A DNA stretch of 64,000 nucleotides, from NCBI GenBank assembly GCA_043228905.1, contig JBHGNT010000009.1, forward strand, positions 5,394,001 through 5,458,000, written 5' to 3'. The position numbers and the translations under genes were made by a program. This stretch comes from Azolla caroliniana. Lineage: Eukaryota > Polypodiophyta. Below, in pieces: positions 11,075-22,600 of this stretch. Positions within the stretch are counted from its first letter, which is position 1. Each line of letters begins with the position of its first letter. A model generated the notes under the pieces. It ran no database searches and was not told the origin of the DNA. It worked only from the letters and a program-made list of their open reading frames with translations.

Positions 11075-12290
11075 TGTCGTGAAGATCCGTCACTACGCGC
11101 GGATCGTGAGGCGGAACCACCGAGGTTCTGGACCAAAAGGACTCGAAGTACGCACTAGCTTTAGCGAGAAAGGAATTAAGATAGATTCAAAGAGAGAGAG
11201 ATTGAGATAAGATAGAACACATGACTTTAGATTGAGAGAGATTAAGATTGAACTCTTGACTTTAGATTTGAAGAACAAGATTGATACATCAATTGAATAA
11301 CGAATTTCTTACTTTTAATTTCTTGAATCATACATCACCTTTTTTTTCTTTTTCATCCACTCTTTTATAGATGCCCCCATGCATATGATGCATGTGGGGT
11401 ACAAGACATGCATAAAATGCATGATGCATGTTTGCCATTTGGCGCTCATGCGTTACATGTGATGCATGATAACCATGTCACTCATTTAAGCTCTCATATA
11501 AGAATTTTCAAGTAAAACTATAATAATAAAAATATAACTTTAAGGAAATGATTTGGCTTAGTGGTAAGTATATTACTTTCTATCTTGGAGGTGTAAGTTT
11601 CAAGTTTTGCTTACATCACTTTTAAAGCATAAATTACTATTAGGCTTTTAGACCAAATATCTTTAAAACACCATGCACTGCGATCAACCGATCCGTCCGA
11701 TTTGCATCTGTTCGGTTTGGCCCGGTTCAGTTCACATCCCGAGGTCGTCGGATGCTAGTAACCGTGTTTGCCAACACCGGTCGGTCGCTGGTTGCCGGTT
11801 GCCAGTTCCGTCGTCGGTCGACGCATCCTAAGCCGGTTCCGTCCGCATCCCGAGATCGCCGGATGCTGGATGCCGGTCACCGATCGCCGGTTTCGTTGCC
11901 GGACAAAGCCATTAAACTTGGCTACATCCATTCGTTAAGTCATTGAACTCATTCTTTCTATTCTCCACACATAAACACAAAGATAATAGTTTTTGCTCTT
12001 CCTTATATATGGTGAGATCCTTATTTGTCCTGTCTATGTGGGATATCTCACAATTTTTTATTTTTCTCTTTTTCTTTGCAAACTTCATACCCACATAACT
12101 TGACACTCAGATACCCACATAATTTGTTATGTAGCAAGTGCATTCAAAAGCTCTTCAAGATCTCCCTCTTTTTGTACCAAGATATTAAACTTATTTACAT
12201 TATTATTGTTTCATATTGTGTGTGAAGAACCACACTCGATTTTGTACGTTCCATGCAATTTTCACACCGTTGCCGAAAATCTTCACGACA
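11075..12290. repeat. LTR-like insertion in H with 12-bp inverted ends
   Basis: A 1,216-bp unit starting TGTCGTGAAGAT and ending ATCTTCACGACA, perfect 12-bp inverted termini in the TG...CA format of LTRs. H sequence on both sides aligns to contiguous sequence in D, which shows it is an insertion. The flanks do not give a convincing target duplication (CCCGT against CTGTC). A TATAAAAG on the minus strand lies near 11,366. The end is shared with the probable solo LTR at 36,467-37,224 (TTCTTCACGACA). A degraded tRNA-like block lies at about 11,550-11,620. It is probably a solo LTR, possibly itself composite. Confidence 0.5.
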
Positions 12291-13143
12291 CTGTCTAGCT
12301 CCGCTTTCCACCACCTGTCAAGTCTCATGCCTCTCGACCTTCTCAGTCAACTTGTTTGCTCATAAGGCCCTTCTCAGCTCCTTCGTTGTTGCAACTTCGG
12401 CGCTTCTTGACCCGTCAGTTCCTCTGTGTTGGTGTCGACTTCAACTGGCTCCTCGTCCATTTGGCCTTTTAGTTGATCTGTCTTCAATTCCCAGATCTTT
12501 CACGACATCGGCCCTTGTTCATGTCCTGGTCTTCCTGCCCTTCTTGGCTTTACCTCCTCCTTGTTTGGTTGGCTCAGGCTTGGGCACTCCATTCCAATGG
12601 CTCCCCCTGAGTCTAGCCTCAGCTTCTTCAACCGTCCTATGCACTCCGACTTCTTCAGTCTCGATGAAGTCGAAATCGGTTTCCGACTCCGTTTTTCGGT
12701 CATCTCCCTCATTCCTCCTTTCATTCCTCCCCCTCAAGCTCGGCATATCGAGGTACTGCACACCTAGTGTACTGGAAAATTTCCACAACTTGTTTAAACT
12801 GAGGTTTGGTGAAAATATCAATCACCTACCGATCCGTTGGAACATACACCAGTTCCACTTCACCGGAAAGAACATGCTCACGAACAAAATGATAGTGCAC
12901 CTCGATGTGCTTAGTCCAGGCGTGAAAGAAGAGGTTCTTAGCAACTTGGATGTTGTTGAGGTTATCGCAATAGATCACCGTCGGATCGGATATGTCAACC
13001 TGCAGATCCTATAGGAGCCTCTTGAGCCATATGGCTTTGCATGTCGCGAGAGCCGCTCCTCTATACTCGGCCTCAGTGCTTGACAATGCAACTGTCGGTT
13101 GCTTCTTACTACTTCAGGCGACCAAGGTGTTTCCAAGTGAAAA
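12291..13143 (-). pseudogene. H RNase H and post-RNase H extension
   Basis: On the minus strand this is the end of a copia polyprotein. The RNase H part includes a complement of AEYRGA and LLQATKVFP-type sequence, and terminates GVQYLDMPSLRGR at an internal polypurine tract (12,728-12,739). The frame then continues into an acidic then basic segment (ESETDFD, TEEVGVHRTVEEAEARLRG, PKPEP, KKGRKTRT) that is clearly homologous to the segment after RNase H in element G. It is interrupted by frameshifts. Element A interrupts the RNase H region at 13,144. Confidence 0.75.
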
Positions 13144-14008
13144 CGGATGGGAAGGGAGAAGAACAGTGCTGATGAACAAACTCGGCAGAGGCCGACAGGC
13201 CGAGGCCCGGTGAGAACCGGATGACGAGTACCCGGCTACGGAGAGCCGGATGGTGCGGGCCCGGTGAGAACCGGATGACAAGTACCCGGCTACGGAGAAC
13301 CGGATGGCGCAGACCCGGTGACAACCGGATGAGGAGTACCCGGCTACGGAGAGCCGGATGGTGCAAACCCAGTGAGAACCGGATGAGGAGTACCCCGGCT
13401 ACGGAGAGCCGGATGGCGCAGACCCGGTGACAACCGGATGAGGAGTACCCTGGCTACGGAGAGCCAGATGGCGCAGACTCGGTGAGAACCGGATGAGGAG
13501 TACCCGGCTACGGAGAGCCGGATGGTGCAGACCCAGTGAGGAGTGCTCACCGGATGAAGAGACATATTTGTAAATATGTTTCTGAGAGTCCATCATGGCT
13601 ATATTTGTAAATAGCAGAAAAGTCATATTAGTATAAATATGACTTAGGGCAAACTTTTAGTCACTGTTGTTGTTATTCTTGTCTGCGCGAGATCAGAGTG
13701 CGTTACTGTGTACAAAGAGAGAGAGAGAGAGAGGAAGAGGTCATTGCCTCTATTGTAACCGCCGCCTTTGGCGAAGATCGTGAGCACGAGGTCGTTGCCT
13801 CCGTGAACTCACCGTTGTACATTCTAGCATAGTGATAGGTTGCAGCCTGTGGGCTGCCGTGGTTTTTCCCTAGTTTGGGTTTTCCACATAAACATCCTGT
13901 GTACTCTTCTCTTCTTTGTGTCGTGCGTTTCATTTCCCGTTTTCTGTGTATGATTCTAAGCTCGGTTGTGGCCGAGCGTTGCGTATAAGGAGCCTTGAGT
14001 TCCCATCA
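13144..14008 (+). repeat. element A 5' LTR (left end truncated)
   Basis: 865 bp. It aligns with the right LTR from 17,554 onward, and the first 20 bp of the LTR (TGTTGGGAGACAGG...) are absent. TATAAATA lies at 13,632-13,639. It ends CCCATCA directly before the primer-binding site. Confidence 0.9.
13206..13531 (+). repeat. six-copy 54-bp minisatellite in LTR U3 (left)
   Basis: Six tandem units of 54-55 bp, each starting CCCGGTGAGAACCGGATGA or a variant, followed by gagtacccggctacggagagccggatgg. A partial seventh unit precedes the TATA box by about 100 bp. Confidence 0.9.
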
Positions 14009-14010
14009 AG

Positions 14011-14023
14011 TGGTATCAGAGCG
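14011..14023 (+). other. element A primer-binding site
   Basis: TGGTATCAGAGCG two bases after the 5' LTR, complementary to the 3' end of initiator methionine tRNA, the usual primer of plant copia elements. Confidence 0.9.
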
Positions 14024-14037
14024 AAACGACACAGAAA

Positions 14038-17000
14038 ATGGACGAATCGTTGGGAGGCATGTTTAAGCTCACCGGCTCCAACTATTCGGTGTGGAAGTCG
14101 AAGATGAGGGACATGCTAGTGGTTAAAGACCTCTAGCTGCCGGTTCAGTTCGGGGACAAGAGACCGGACAAAATCGACGCCGCGATATGGGAGGTGATGC
14201 ACATGACGGCATACATACGGTGCTTCATCGACATGAGCCTATACAACAACTTCAATGAAGAGAGCAAGGCTCATGAGCTCGGGGAGAAGATCGGCATAAT
14301 GTTTCAAAACAAAAATGTATTTAATCAAGTTTTGGTATTCCGGAAGTTGGTAAGACTCCGGTACCAAGATGGCTCCAGCATGGCGGAGCACATGAATGCC
14401 TTCCAAGGGTTGATACACCAGGCAACATCATTGGAAGTACCTCTCGCCGACAAGGTACTAGCGCTACTCCTGCTCGGTTCCCTCCTGTATAGCTGGGAGA
14501 CGTTGGTTGTCACTTTGGGCAATGCCGGGCCGGAAGGAAAGCGGTTATCCCTAGCAAGAGTAAAGTCGAGCTTGCTAGATGAGAAGGCGCGTCGGAAAGA
14601 TAAAGATACGAGCTCCGACTCCAAAGCGCTCCTTACCGAATCGGAACGCGGAAGACAAAGAAACCGTAGTCCCCAGAAGTGGGAAAAGTCGGGGACACAG
14701 TCAAAGTCAAGGGGGAGACCTACTTGCTTCTATTGCGGCAAGCCGGGACACTTCCAGAAGAACAGTCGGCATTTCCGAAACGACAAGGAAACCGACGGTA
14801 CCGATTCGAAGCGGATACTGGACAGGAACGGTAAAGACCGGAGGGGGCCGAACCAGAAGGGGACAACGGCAATCGCGGCAAGTGAAGAAGAGTTGATGCT
14901 CATCACCGAGGAGAGTGAGATAAACCTTGCCGGCGACGAGATGACCTGGGTGGTCGACTCCGGAGCGTCATTCCACCTTACCCCGGACCGGAAATGCTTC
15001 TCATCCTACTCAACCGGTGATCACGGCTGTGTCCGGATGGGGAATGAAGGGACATGCCGAATTGTCGGCATAGGAGACGTGTGGCTGTCAACACCAACCG
15101 GATGCAAGTTGTTTCTGAAGGATGTCTGACACGTTCCAGAGGTTCATCTGAACCTGATATTAGCCGGTCGGCTAGATGATGAAGGCTACACGGGTAGCAT
15201 CCGGAACGGTGTCATGAAGTTCAGCAAAGGGAGCCTGATTGTGGCTCGGGCCCGGAAGGTAAACACGTTGTACTTGATGAATGCCCGGTTATGTCCGGAG
15301 TATGCTAGCGCATGCAAAACTACCCAAGAAGTTTTGGGTTGAGGCATTGTCGACGGCGACATATGTGATAAATAGATCACCCTCAGTACCCTTGGACGGA
15401 GAAACACCGCAGAGAGTATGGACCGGTAAGGAAGTATCCTACCGGCATCTGAAGGTGTTCGGGTGTCTCGCGTACGTGCATGTAGCTAAGGACCGGAGAG
15501 GAAAGTTAGATCCAAAGACCCGGCCATGCATATTCCTCGGTTATGGTGACGATGAGTTCGGCTACTGAGTGTGGGACCTAGTCGACAAGAAGGTATTCTG
15601 GAGTCGAGATATTATCTTCATGGAGGACAAGACGCTCATCGACTGGGAGTCGGAGAAGAAGATAATGAACTCCGAGTCGACCGGTAAGGACCGACTCTAC
15701 GATGAGCAGACCCAACCGGCAAGAGACTGGTTAGCACTCGAGGGACCAGCCAAGTTACGGTGAGGATACCGAACAGGCTGAAGAAGAAGTAGTCAAAGCT
15801 GGAACCAGAACCGGCCAAGACCCCGAATCGGATTCGGATGAAGAGCAAATGGAGGAGCCGGTTACCGAAGCCCAAAGACGGAGATATCCTCTCAGAGAGA
15901 GAAGGGCGCCCCGGAGATTTCCGGATGTAGAGCATGTTCTGCTCACCGATGAGGGGGAGCCAGAAAGCTTCGAAGAAGTGAAGGATGACACCCACAGCCG
16001 CAAATGGTTAAGTGCCATGCAGGATGAGATGGATTCCCTGCATGAGAACCATACGTACGAATTGGTGGAGTTGCCGAAAGGAAGGCGGGCACTCCGAAAC
16101 AAGTGGGTGTACAAGTTGAAACCGGGAGATGCCGGCAACCCCCCAACATACAAAGCCAGGATCGTGGTGAAGGGGTTCCAGCAGAAAAAGGGCGTGGACT
16201 TTGACGAGATATTTGCCCCAGTAGTAAAGATGACCTCCATCCGGACGGTGCTGAGTATAGTGGCAAGCACGGACCTCGAGGTAGAACAGCTGGACGTGAA
16301 GACGGCATTCCTTCACGGCGACCTCGAAGAGGAGATCTACATGCAGCAACCAGAGGGATTTGTGGAGAAAGGGAAGGAGCACCTAGTATGCCGGTGGAAG
16401 AAGAGCCTGTACGGACTAAAGCAGGCTCCCCGAAAATGGTACCGGAAGTTCGATTCCTTCATGACCGATCAAGGGTACCACAAGACGCAGGCCGATCACT
16501 GCGTGTTTGTGAAGAAGTTCGAAGGAGGCGACTTCCTAATACTCCTTCTGTACGTGGATGACATGTTGATCATTGGACGGGACCAAGTCAAAATACAGAT
16601 GCTAAAGAGGCTCTCAACCGGACCTTCTCAATGAAAGACTTGGGTCCGGCAAGACAGATGTTGGGCATGCATATTATCTGGAACCGGTCAGTGAAGCAAT
16701 TATGGCTGTCACAGGAGAAGTACGTGACAAAGGTGCTTCACCGGTTCAACATGTCAGATGCGAAACCGGTCGGATCGACACTTCCGGCAAACTGCAGGCT
16801 ATCCGGTAAGCAAAGCCCGAAGACGAAAGCAGAGAAGGCGGATATGATGAAGATTCCATATGCCTCTGCCGTCGGGAGCTTGATGTACGCAATGGTGTGT
16901 ACCCGACCGGATATAGGATACGCAGTCGAAGTGGTGAGCCGGTTTATGAGCAATCCCGGCAAGGAGCACTGGAACGCGGTCAAATGGATACTCCGGTATT

Positions 17001-17523
17001 TGAAGGGCACTTCAAATATGTGTCTCCAATTCGACTCCGGAAAACCTCAACTTGACGGTTTCACCGATTCGGACATGTCGGCTGATGTGGATACCAGCCG
17101 GTCTACATCCGGGTATGTAATGACATATGCAGGGGCAGATGTCTCGTGGCAGTCGAGGCTGCAGAAGACGGTTGCATTGTCAACCACGGAGGCGGAGTAC
17201 ATGGCTGTTGTGGAAGCCGGCAAGGAAATATTATGGATGAAGGACTCGGAGAGCTCGGTATCCGGCAAGATGAATACCGACTCTATTGCGACAGTCAAAG
17301 TGCCATCCACCTTGCTAGGAATGTGGCCTACCATTCCCGGACGAAGCATATCCAGCGAAGTTATCACTGGATCCGGGAAAGAGTAGATGACTAGGAGTTC
17401 GCACTGACGAAGATCTACACGGCCGAGAACGGGTCAGATATGCTAACCAAAGTGCTGACACCCGACAAGCTGGATGCATGCCGGAAGAGGATCGGACTAG
17501 TAAGACACCCCATGCCAGAGTGA
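14038..17523 (+). pseudogene. element A gag-pol remnant
   Basis: The ATG at 14038 opens MDESLGGMFKLTGSNYSVWKSK, with an in-frame stop about 32 codons in. Gag continues to a CCHC knuckle (CFYCGKPGHFQKNS, where the last Cys is replaced by Ser), then a protease DSGAS. At 15,293-15,299 a 551-bp deletion relative to B removes the GAG-pre-integrase and the integrase catalytic core between two copies of GTCCGGA. RT (KARIVVKGFQQKKGVDFDEIFAP region, LLYVDDMLIIG) and RNase H (FTDSDMSADVDTSRS, STTEAEYM) remain, but one-base or few-base indels near 15,760, 16,615 and 17,245 break the frame. The end is at 17,523, directly before the polypurine tract. It cannot encode active proteins. Confidence 0.92.
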
Positions 17524-17533
17524 AGGGGGAGTT
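17523..17533 (+). other. element A polypurine tract
   Basis: AAGGGGGAGTT directly before the TGTTGGG start of the 3' LTR. Confidence 0.85.
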
Positions 17534-18420
17534 TGTTGGGAGACAGGTCCCTCCGGATGGGAAGGGAGAAGAATAGTGTTGATGAACAAACTCGGCAGAG
17601 GCCGACAGGCCGAGGCCCGGTGAGAACCGGATGACGAGTACCCGGCTACGAAGAGCCGGATGGTGCAGGCCCGGTGAGAACCGGATGACGAGTACCCGGC
17701 TACGGAGAGCCGGATGGCGTAGACCCGGTGAGAACCGGATGAGGAGTACCCGGCTATAGAGAGCCGGATGGCGTAGACCCGGTGAGAACCGGATGAGGAG
17801 TACCCCGGCTACGGAGAGCCAGATGGCGCAGACCCGGTGAGAACCAGATGAGGAGTACCCCGGCTACGAAGAGCCGGATGGCGCAGACCCAGTGAGAACC
17901 GGATGAGGAGTACCCGGCTACGGAGAGCCGGATGGTGCAGACCCGGTGAGGAGTGCTCACCGGATGAAGAGACATATTTGTAAATATGTTTCTGAGAGTC
18001 CATCATGGCTATATTTGTAAATAGCAGAAAAGTCATATTAGTATAAATATGACTTAGGGCAAACTTTTAGTCACTGTTGTTGTTATTCTTGTCTGCGCGA
18101 GATCAGAGTGCGTTACTGTGTACAAAGAGAGAGAGAGAGAGAGAGGAAGAGGTCATTGCCTCTGTTGTAACCGCCGCCTTTGGCGAAGATCGTGAGCACG
18201 AGGTCGTTGCCTCCATGAACTCACCGTTGTACATTCTAGCATAGTGATAGGTTGCAGCCTGTGGGCTGCCGTGGTTTTTCCCTAGTTTGGGTTTTCCACA
18301 TAAACATCTTGTGTACTCTTCTCTTCTTTGTGTCGTGCGTTTCATTTCCCGTTTTCTATGTATGATTCTAAGCTCGGTTGTGGCCAAGCGTTGCGTATAA
18401 GGAGCCTTGAGTTCCCGTCA
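17534..18420 (+). repeat. element A 3' LTR (complete)
   Basis: 887 bp, TGTTGGGAGACAGG...TTCCCGTCA, with TATAAATA at 18,042-18,049. H sequence resumes at 18,421. Confidence 0.9.
17616..17941 (+). repeat. six-copy 54-bp minisatellite in LTR U3 (right)
   Basis: Same array and same copy number as in the left LTR (326 bp each), with unit-to-unit variation partly shared by position between the two LTRs. Confidence 0.9.
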
Positions 18421-19014
18421 GACTTGTGGTTGCTGACATTTCTAGCTCAATCGACATCCGTGTCCTTAGTGCCACTAACATATCGCAGGATTCGGTGCGC
18501 GCACTGAAGGTGCTCCACGGTCGGATAATTGAGGTCCGACAGGGTGATGGTCATATAGATAAGGCTTCCGACTATCTGTCAGAACCTTTTCAGGTCGCAT
18601 GTCGTTCCGGAGTTAGGGCAAAGCTTCACATTCTGGTTCAGAGGAGTCTAGACGGATTTGCATTCCGTCATACCGAATTTGAAGAGCATACTCAACACAT
18701 AATGTTGTTGTCTGATCAATATACCTTCGGGGTTGCGGATCACTTGGATCCTGAGGAAGTAATGAAGGTCCCCAAGATCCTTCATGACAAATGATGCCAG
18801 AGCTGGGATTTGACGCGGCCGATTTCGTCCAGATCAGCACCGGCGATGACTAGATCATGTACATAAAGTAAAATACTAACCAACCCATTCTGACCTTGCC
18901 GGATGAAGAGAGAAGATTCTAATTTCGATGGAGCAAAACCCATCCAACGCAGTCTCTGCGTGATCTTCGTGTTCCAGGTGCACGTGGCTTGCTTGAGTCC
19001 ATAGAGGGACTTCT
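18421..19014 (-). pseudogene. H RT fragment between A and B
   Basis: On the minus strand this reads [37 protein letters not shown] and SILLYVHDLVIAGADLDEI, then an MKDLGDLHYF-like block in a shifted frame. These are copia RT motifs. The catalytic YVDD reads YVHD. It continues across B into 24,352 and up (the KKSLYG block follows PIEEV), and across A into 13,143 and down. Confidence 0.85.
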
Positions 19015-19623
19015 TGTTGGGATTATGGTCCCTTTCGGATGGGATGGTCGGATGTCTGAAGATGAATGCCGACATGCCCGGTTTCGGTTTCGGAACCGGA
19101 TGATGAAGACCCCGGTTTCGGAACCGGATGACGAATGTACCCGGAGAGAGATCCGGATGCGGGCACATATCTGCGAATATGTTTGCCAAGAGCCCTTGAG
19201 GCTATAGTTGTAAATAGCCCTAAAGTCATATGTGTATAAATATGACTTAGGGCAAACAGTTTTGTTGTTGCTATTCATTTTTCTGTTTTTCCACTCTAGA
19301 GGAGTGAAGAGAGAGCAGCCGTGAGAGAGAGAGAGAGATAGAGCGCGAGAGAGGAAGAGGACGACGCCTCTGTGTATTTCCGCCGCCTGTGGCGAGGACA
19401 GCGAGCTCAAGGTCGTCGCCTTGCAGCTCGCCATTGTATACTTTCTTGTGCATAGTGTTGGTTTGGAGTCTTGTACTCCCGTGGTTTTTCCCGTACAGGG
19501 TTTTCCACGATAAATCGTGTGTCCTCTCTATTTTTTTGCATTTCCCATTTTCTGCTCCATTGATTCGCGCTTGCTCGGTTGTGGCCGAGCGGTGAAGGTT
19601 AATAGAAGGGTCGATCCCCAACA
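19015..19623 (+). repeat. element B 5' LTR
   Basis: 609 bp, TGTTGGGATTATGG...GATCCCCAACA. U3 contains two short CCGGTTTCGGAACCGGATGA-like units related to A's minisatellite unit, and a GA-rich tract lies downstream of the TATA box. Confidence 0.95.
19235..19242 (+). promoter_or_regulatory. TATA box of element B 5' LTR
   Basis: TATAAATA inside a conserved block shared with element A (catat..gtataaatatgacttagggc). The copy in the 3' LTR is at 23,958-23,965. It is the likely U3 promoter driving the genomic RNA. Confidence 0.7.
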
Positions 19624-19626
19624 ATC

Positions 19627-19639
19627 TGGTATCAGAGCG
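19627..19639 (+). other. element B primer-binding site
   Basis: TGGTATCAGAGCG three bases after the LTR, complementary to initiator methionine tRNA. Confidence 0.92.
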
Positions 19640-19653
19640 AGTTGCTGCAGAAA

Positions 19654-22600
19654 ATGGAAGGCGGCGGCAGCGGGCAGCCGGGGATGATGGTGCTGAATGC
19701 GCAGAATTACGCCGACTGGAAGATCAAGATGGAGGATCTTCTGATTGTTCGGGACCTGTACAAACCGATCGACAGGTCGGAAATACCGAAAGGGGTACTT
19801 GAGTCGGAGTGGAAGCTCCTGAACCGGAAAGCCGTAGCGACGATCCGACAGTATGTCGATGTAAGCGTCCTACAACATGTGGCGAACGACACCAACGCAT
19901 ATGAGATGTGGAAGAAGCTGTCGGGCCTCTACGAGAGGAAGAATGCGTTGAACCGGACCTCCCTGATGAGGAAGATAGTGAATCTCAAGTACCGGGATGG
20001 CGAGAGTATGGTGGAACACGTAAGCACATTCATGGGATTCGTGAATCAGCTTGCGGCGATCAAGTTCCCGTTGGAGGATGCAATGCAAGCCATCATCCTG
20101 ATGTGTACATTGCCGGAAAGCTGGGAGAACTTGGTGGTGACTCTCAGCACCTCCTGCACAGAAGATAACTTGTCCTTGCAAACGGTAAAGACAAGTATTT
20201 TGAACGAAGAAGCGCGTCGGAGAGATAAAGAACCGGCCTCCGACCCGAAGGCGCTGCTTACCGAATCGGATCGGGGAAGACAATGGAACCGGAGTCCGCA
20301 AAGACGGGAGAAGTCGGGGACCCGGTCGCAGTCAAGAGGAAGGCCCACATGCTTCCACTGTGGGAAGCCGGGGCACTTCCGAAAGAATTGTCGGCATTAC
20401 CGAAAAGACAACGGAGCCGACGACACCGATTCGAAGAAGTCACCGGAGAGAAACGGTGCATACCGGGGAGCCACGGACCGGAGAGGTTCGGATCGGCGAG
20501 GGCAGGACAGGAAAGGAACAACGGCACTCGCGGCAAGTGAGGAAGAAATCATGGTCATCACCGAAGAAGGTGAACTAAACATTGCCGGCGATGAGACGAC
20601 CTGGGTGGTCGATTCCGGAGCATCGTTCCACCTGACCCCGGAGAGAAGATACTTCTCATCCTACACAGCCGGTGAGCATGGCTGTGTTCGGATGGGAAAT
20701 GAAGGTACGTGCCGGATTGCCGGCATAGGAGACGTGTGGTTGACAACCCCGACCGGATGCAAAATGCTGCTGAAGGATGTCCGACACGTTCCGGAGGTTC
20801 GATTGAACCTGATTTCGGCCGGGAGGCTAGACGATGAAGGCTACACAGGTAGCATCCGGAACGGCGTGATGAAGTTCAGCAAGGGGAGCCTGATAGTGGC
20901 TAGGGCCCGGAAAGACAACACACTGTACCTGATGAATGCCCGGTTATGTCCGGAAGAGCTGAATGTGGCAGCCGACACTGCCGGTGAGCTGTGGCACAAA
21001 AGACTGTGTCACATGAGTGAGAAGGGGATGAAGAGGCTTGCAGAAGACAACCTCATTCCAGTGAAGCATGTGCACCTGGAGAAGTGCACCGATTGCCTGG
21101 CCGGTAAGCAGAACCGAGCCTCCTTCCACTCAAGGCCACCGACGAGACGTAGAGCACCATTGGAGTTGGTGCACACCGATGTGTGTCAGGTAGAAACGAA
21201 GTCACATGGCGGAGCCCAGTACTTCGTAACATTCATAGATGATCATAGCCGAAGACTGTGGACGGCACCGATGAAGACAAAGGACCAAGTGTTGTCCGTC
21301 TTCAAAGAACTCCACGCGAGAGTGGAAAGAGAATCCGGCAAGAAGCTGAAGGCGATACGAGCGGATAACGGAGGGGAATACCGGGGGCAGTTCCAGGAGT
21401 ACTGTCGCTCGAAGGGAATCCGGCTCGAGTTTACTGTGCCGAAGACGCCGGAACTGAACGGGCTGGCCGAGAGGATGAACCGGACCATAATGGAGAGGGT
21501 CCGGAGTATGCTGGCGCATGCGAAATTACCCAAGGGGTTTTGGGCTGAGGCAATGTCGACGGCGACATATGTGATAAACCGATCACCCTCAGTACCTTTG
21601 GACGGGGACACGCCGCAGAGAGTGTGGACCGGTAGGGAAGTATCCTACCGGCATCTGAAGGTGTTCGGGTGTCTCGCATACGTGCATGTGGCAAAGGACC
21701 GGAGAGGAAAGCTAGATCCAAAGACCCGGCCATGCATATTCCTCGGTTACGGCGACGACGAGTTCGGCTACCGAGTATGGGACCCGGTCGACAAGAAGAT
21801 ATTTAGGAGTCGAGATATCATCTTCATGGAGAACAAGACACTCGCCGACTGGGAGTCGGAGAAGAAGATGAAGAGCTCCAAGTGGACCGGTGAGGATCAA
21901 CTCTACGAGGAGCAGTCCCGACCGGCAAGGGACCGTTTAGCACTCGAGGATCTGGCCGAAGACGGTGAAGAAACAGAACCGGCCGAAGAAGATGAAAATG
22001 ATACCGGAACCGGCCCCGATCCCGAAATGGATTCGGATGAAGAAGAATCGGAAGAACCGGTTACCGAAGCTCCGGAACGGAGATATCCTCTAAGAGAGAG
22101 AAGGGCCCCCCGGAGATTTCCGGAACCAGAGCACCTGTTGCTAACCGACGAGGGGGAGCCGGAGAGCTTTGAAGAGGCAAAACATGACACCCAGAGCCGC
22201 AGGTGGTTGAGTGCCATGCAGGACGAGATGGATTCCCTGCATGAGAACCACACATATGAACTTGTGGAGCTGCTGAAAGGAAAACGGGCACTCCGTAACA
22301 AGTGGGTGTTCAAGCTGAAACCGGGAGATGCCGGAAACCCCCCGAGATACAAAGCCAGGATCGTGGTGAAGGGGTTTCAGCAGAAGAAGGGCGTCGACTT
22401 CGACGAGATATTTGCCCCGGTAGTGAAGATGACCTCCATCCGGACGGTGCTGAGCATAGCGGCAAGCATGGACCTCGAGGTAGAACAGATGGACGTGAAG
22501 ACGGCATTCCTTCACGGTGACCTCGATGAAGAGATCTACATGCAGCAACCGGAAGGATTCGAGAAGAAAGGGAAGGAGCACCTGGTATGCCGGTTGAAGA

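Larger units (their letters stand above)
13144..18420 (+). mobile_element. copia element A, decayed, nested in H
   Basis: LTRs at 13144-14008 and 17534-18420 bracket a PBS, a broken gag-pol and a polypurine tract. It sits inside H: the H sequence to the left (RNase H, ending gtgaaaac) and to the right (starting gacttgtgg) align about 15 bp apart in element G. The first 20 bp of the left LTR and any left target duplication are missing, so a small deletion removed the left end. It is related to B along its whole length but has many stops and frameshifts and lacks the integrase core. LTR divergence is a few percent by eye, mostly in the minisatellite, so A is older than B. Confidence 0.9.

Noticed and set aside
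12253-13014. 253-codon plus-strand open frame
   Set aside because: It is the antisense shadow of the H extension and RNase H, whose minus-strand motifs explain the sequence.
13206-13531. CRISPR-like array
   Set aside because: Regular 54-bp units without spacers, inside an LTR of a plant retrotransposon. It is a minisatellite.
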